Of a stretch of DNA of 25,575 nucleotides, positions 23,151-25,575 are shown in pieces. Where the stretch lies: positions 1 to 25,575 of the forward strand of contig JAKLHG010000002.1 in NCBI GenBank assembly GCA_022710255.1. The letters are read 5' to 3'. Each line of letters begins with the position of its first letter. The first letter of the stretch is position 1. A program made the translations under genes and the position numbers. The notes below the pieces were generated by a model. That model was not told the origin of the DNA and made no database searches. It saw only the letters and a list, made by a program, of their open reading frames with translations. The DNA comes from Candidatus Hydrogenedentota bacterium. Its GTDB lineage: Bacteria; Hydrogenedentota; Hydrogenedentia; Hydrogenedentales; CAITNO01.

Positions 23151-25448
23151 TTACATGTTGCGGCGGTATTGGCCGCCCACCTCGAAAAGTGCGTTGGTAA
23201 TTTGGCCCACGGAACAACAGCGAACCGTTTCCATCAAGGCTTCAAAAATATTCCCGCCATTAAGGGCGGTTGTTTTCAGAATATCCAGGGCGGGGATGGC
23301 TTCCTCCTCGTGTTCTTTATGGAACGCACGAAGACGCGTTATCTGTAGCTGCTTTTCCTCCTCCGTTGCACGGGCGAGATGAATCTTGCTTATCACTTCT
23401 TCCATATTCTCATGGGGGTTGATAAAGGTGTTTACGCCGATAATAGGCAACTCTCCGTTCATTTTTTTCTCTTCATAGTAAAGCGATTCTTCCTGAATCC
23501 GGGAACGCTGGTATCCCGTTTCCATGGCGCCAAGCACCCCGTCCCGTTCTGAAATGCGGTAAAACTCCTGTAAAACAGCCTCTTCCACCAAGTCGGTCAG
23601 TTGTTCCATAAAGAAGGAACCCTGCAGAGGATTTTCATTCATACAGGGACCGAATTCTTTGTTGATGATAAGTTGAATCGCCTGGGCACGCCGTACAGAC
23701 TCTTCTGACGGCGTTGTGATACCCTCATCATAGGAATTGGTATGCAGGGAATTGCAGTGGTCATAGTAGGCTGTAAGCGCCTGCAATGTCGTGCGTATGT
23801 CGTTGAACTGAATTTCATGGGCATGCAGGGAGCGTCCGCTGGTCTGTATGTGGGATTTCAATTTCTGGCAACGTTCATTAGCGCCATATTTATCGCGCAT
23901 GGTAATCGCCCAAATGCGCCGTGCAACCCGGTTCAGCACAGAATATTCAGGATCCATTCCATTTGAGAAAAAGAAGGAGAGATTGGGTCCGAAATCGTTG
24001 ATATCCATGCCGCGAGACAGGTAATACTCCACATAGGTAAACCCGTTGGCAAGGGTGAACGCCAGTTGTGAAATGGGGTTGGCGCCCGCCTCGGCAATGT
24101 GGTATCCCGAAATGGAAACGGAATAAAAATTACGAATGCCGTGCGCCGTAAAATATTCCTGCACATCGCCCATCATCTTCAGTGCGAAGTCAATGGCGAA
24201 AATACAGGTATTTTGACCCTGGTCTTCCTTGAGAATATCGGCTTGAACGGTGCCGCGGACGGTTTGAAGGGTCCAGGCTCTGAAACGCGCGGTCTCTTCC
24301 GGCGACAAAGGCCTTCCATACTCGGAAGATATACGCGCGAGCTGCTGGTCAATGGCAGCATTGAAGAACAATGCCAGCATGATGGGGGCGGGCCCGTTGA
24401 TGGTCATCGAAACGCTGGTGTTGGGTGCGCACAGGTCAAAGCCGTCGTACAGCAGTTTCATGTCGTCCAGCGTGCAGATGGAAACGCCGGAGGTGCCGAT
24501 TTTTCCGTAGATGTCGGCCTGTTCGTCAGGATCGCACCCATACAAGGTTACGGAATCAAACGCTGTTGACAACCGTTTGGCAGGGTGATTCTGCGACAGA
24601 AAATGAAACCGTCGATTGGTGCGCTCAGGAGCGCCTTCGCCGGCGAACATGCGCGCAGGGTCCTCATCGGAGCGCTTAAAAGGAAATACGCCCGAGGTAA
24701 AAGGAAAGCGTCCCGGCAGATTTTCCCGGTATATCCAGCGCAGCAGGTCCCCGGGGTTCGTAAATCTTGGCAATGCAACCCGCGGAATCCGTGTCCCGGA
24801 TAGACTCTTATGATTCAATATCGTGTGGATTTCCTTGCCCCGGACGGTATATACCATTTCGTCCTGCATATACTGATTGCGCACGACTGGAATACGTTCC
24901 AGCATGCCTTGGCACTCGGGAGACAGCTTCTGTTCCAGTTGCGCGCGCTTTTCTTCAAGTGTATGGCGGGTTTCACTATCGCCACTACCGAGCAGAGAAA
25001 TAGCGCCGTCCACGCGCCAAAGATATTCCACAATTTCCGCCTGGGCGCTGGCTTTCTCGTGATAGGTGCGAACGGCATCAGCGATCTCGGCAAGATAGCG
25101 TACCCGGTTTCCGGGTATGATGATGGATTTGGAAGATGAAATTTTTTGAATTGTATCCTGTAGCGAAGACTGCCATCCGCAATGGGTCCGCTCATTCATC
25201 GTTTTTACAATTGACCGATACAGGGACGTTACTCCGTCATCGTTGAATCTCGCCGCAATAGTACCAAATACGGGAATATCTTCCGGGGCAGTACTGAAGA
25301 GATGATGGTTACGCTGGTACTGCTTGCGCACATCGCGTAATGCGTCCTCCGCACCCTTGTGATCGTACTTGTTGATGACTACCAAGTCCGCAAAATCAAG
25401 CATGTCGATTTTTTCTAACTGAGACGGGGCGCCGAATTCAGCAGTCAT
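23151..25448 (-). CDS. icmF: IcmF-type fused isobutyryl-CoA mutase, C-terminal part after an in-frame stop
   Basis: This is an adenosylcobalamin-dependent acyl-CoA mutase (isobutyryl/n-butyryl-CoA type) fused to a MeaB-like GTPase chaperone. The 765 residues begin in the GTPase domain at the MTAEFGAPSQLEKIDMLDFAD region, with NKYD (26-29) as the G4 motif. A linker follows, then the large mutase domain: PFTSGVFPFKRSDEDP, AFDSVTLYGCDPDE, DIYGKIGTSGVSICTLDD and TINGPAPIMLALFF, ending in LFEVGGQYRRNM, the characteristic IcmF end. The reading frame is open for the whole mutase part, so it has been kept. The ATG at 25448 is only a re-initiation candidate, because the family frame continues upstream through TAA 25452-25454 with no frameshift. 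No ribosome site of note precedes this ATG. Confidence 0.85.
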   Translation of the reverse strand: MTAEFGAPSQLEKIDMLDFADLVVINKYDHKGAEDALRDVRKQYQRNHHLFSTAPEDIPVFGTIAARFNDDGVTSLYRSIVKTMNERTHCGWQSSLQDTIQKISSSKSIIIPGNRVRYLAEIADAVRTYHEKASAQAEIVEYLWRVDGAISLLGSGDSETRHTLEEKRAQLEQKLSPECQGMLERIPVVRNQYMQDEMVYTVRGKEIHTILNHKSLSGTRIPRVALPRFTNPGDLLRWIYRENLPGRFPFTSGVFPFKRSDEDPARMFAGEGAPERTNRRFHFLSQNHPAKRLSTAFDSVTLYGCDPDEQADIYGKIGTSGVSICTLDDMKLLYDGFDLCAPNTSVSMTINGPAPIMLALFFNAAIDQQLARISSEYGRPLSPEETARFRAWTLQTVRGTVQADILKEDQGQNTCIFAIDFALKMMGDVQEYFTAHGIRNFYSVSISGYHIAEAGANPISQLAFTLANGFTYVEYYLSRGMDINDFGPNLSFFFSNGMDPEYSVLNRVARRIWAITMRDKYGANERCQKLKSHIQTSGRSLHAHEIQFNDIRTTLQALTAYYDHCNSLHTNSYDEGITTPSEESVRRAQAIQLIINKEFGPCMNENPLQGSFFMEQLTDLVEEAVLQEFYRISERDGVLGAMETGYQRSRIQEESLYYEEKKMNGELPIIGVNTFINPHENMEEVISKIHLARATEEEKQLQITRLRAFHKEHEEEAIPALDILKTTALNGGNIFEALMETVRCCSVGQITNALFEVGGQYRRNM

Positions 25449-25451
25449 AAT

Positions 25452-25575
25452 TTATACCGTGGCGTCCACATGAGGCACGATGGCGGCGTCACCCTGACCG
25501 ATGCCTGCCGTTTCCACAATGATGAAGTCGAAATTGGCCGCGCGCAGGACAATGAGGACCTCAGCCAGGGCGTCG
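25452..25575 (-). pseudogene. icmF: IcmF GTPase-domain segment upstream of the in-frame TAA (partial, enters from right edge)
   Basis: About 40 residues read in the same frame as the mutase CDS and match the MeaB-like GTPase, including the switch II block VETAGIGQGDAAIVPHVDATV. This is followed by TAA (25452-25454) exactly where homologues carry Tyr (ATVY-MT). Three bases later the frame resumes at ATG 25448. The B12-binding domain and first GTPase motifs would lie right of the window. This could be a nonsense mutation, a sequencing or assembly error, or a split gene joined by re-initiation. Confidence 0.75.

Noticed and set aside
24099..24569. Plus-strand open frame of 156 codons inside the mutase gene
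   Set aside because: It is antisense to well-conserved mutase motifs and is a shadow of that codon pattern.
1..25575. Mobile elements, CRISPR arrays, phage or defence genes
   Set aside because: No transposase, integrase, repeat-spacer series or defence-gene motifs were seen on either strand.

Overview
The window looks like a chromosomal segment of a Gram-negative (diderm) bacterium. It encodes two lipoproteins, an MCE/Mla-type envelope lipid transporter, a system II (Ccs) cytochrome c assembly set, an NAD-dependent DNA ligase and a fused B12-dependent acyl-CoA mutase. No transposase, integrase, phage gene, CRISPR array or rRNA was seen. The CcsA with a large soluble N-terminal domain, the LplT-Aas fusion and the mixed codon use suggest the PVC group or a neighbouring uncultured phylum (Hydrogenedentota-like). 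That placement is inference from family memory, not a search result.

Layout. Positions 1-5120 (minus strand) hold a MarR regulator, a three-domain LplT/PlsC/acyl-ACP-synthetase fusion for lysophospholipid recycling, and a MalK/UgpC-type ABC ATPase cut by the window edge. An AT-rich divergent region (5121-5335) with a palindrome separates these from a plus-strand trio (5336-9136): a lipoprotein, ResB/Ccs1 and CcsA, which together form a cytochrome c haem-attachment operon. A possible 38-residue peptide gene overlaps the end of ccsA. From 17486 down to 9309 (minus strand) runs ligA, then mlaE (with a STAS domain), mlaF, mlaD, a PqiC-like lipoprotein and a 778-residue coiled-coil protein. Overlaps and short gaps suggest one transcription unit for ligA to the PqiC-like gene.

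On the plus strand, 17697-18677 is an alpha/beta hydrolase whose nucleophile position is Gly instead of Ser. Then comes a compact MoxR-DUF58-transglutaminase (TgpA-like) operon (18738-22991), a common bacterial trio probably acting at the membrane or periplasm. The last gene runs into the 3' end of a convergent tRNA-Ser(UGA). The right end (minus strand) is an IcmF-type fused GTPase/mutase, broken by an in-frame TAA where family members normally have Tyr.

Three items deserve the closest look: the interrupted icmF reading frame, the Ser-to-Gly change in the hydrolase, and the loss of PlsC motif III in the Aas fusion. All were read directly from codons. Two further points are a lipoprotein of unknown role locked to the Ccs genes, and a long coiled-coil protein downstream of the Mla operon.
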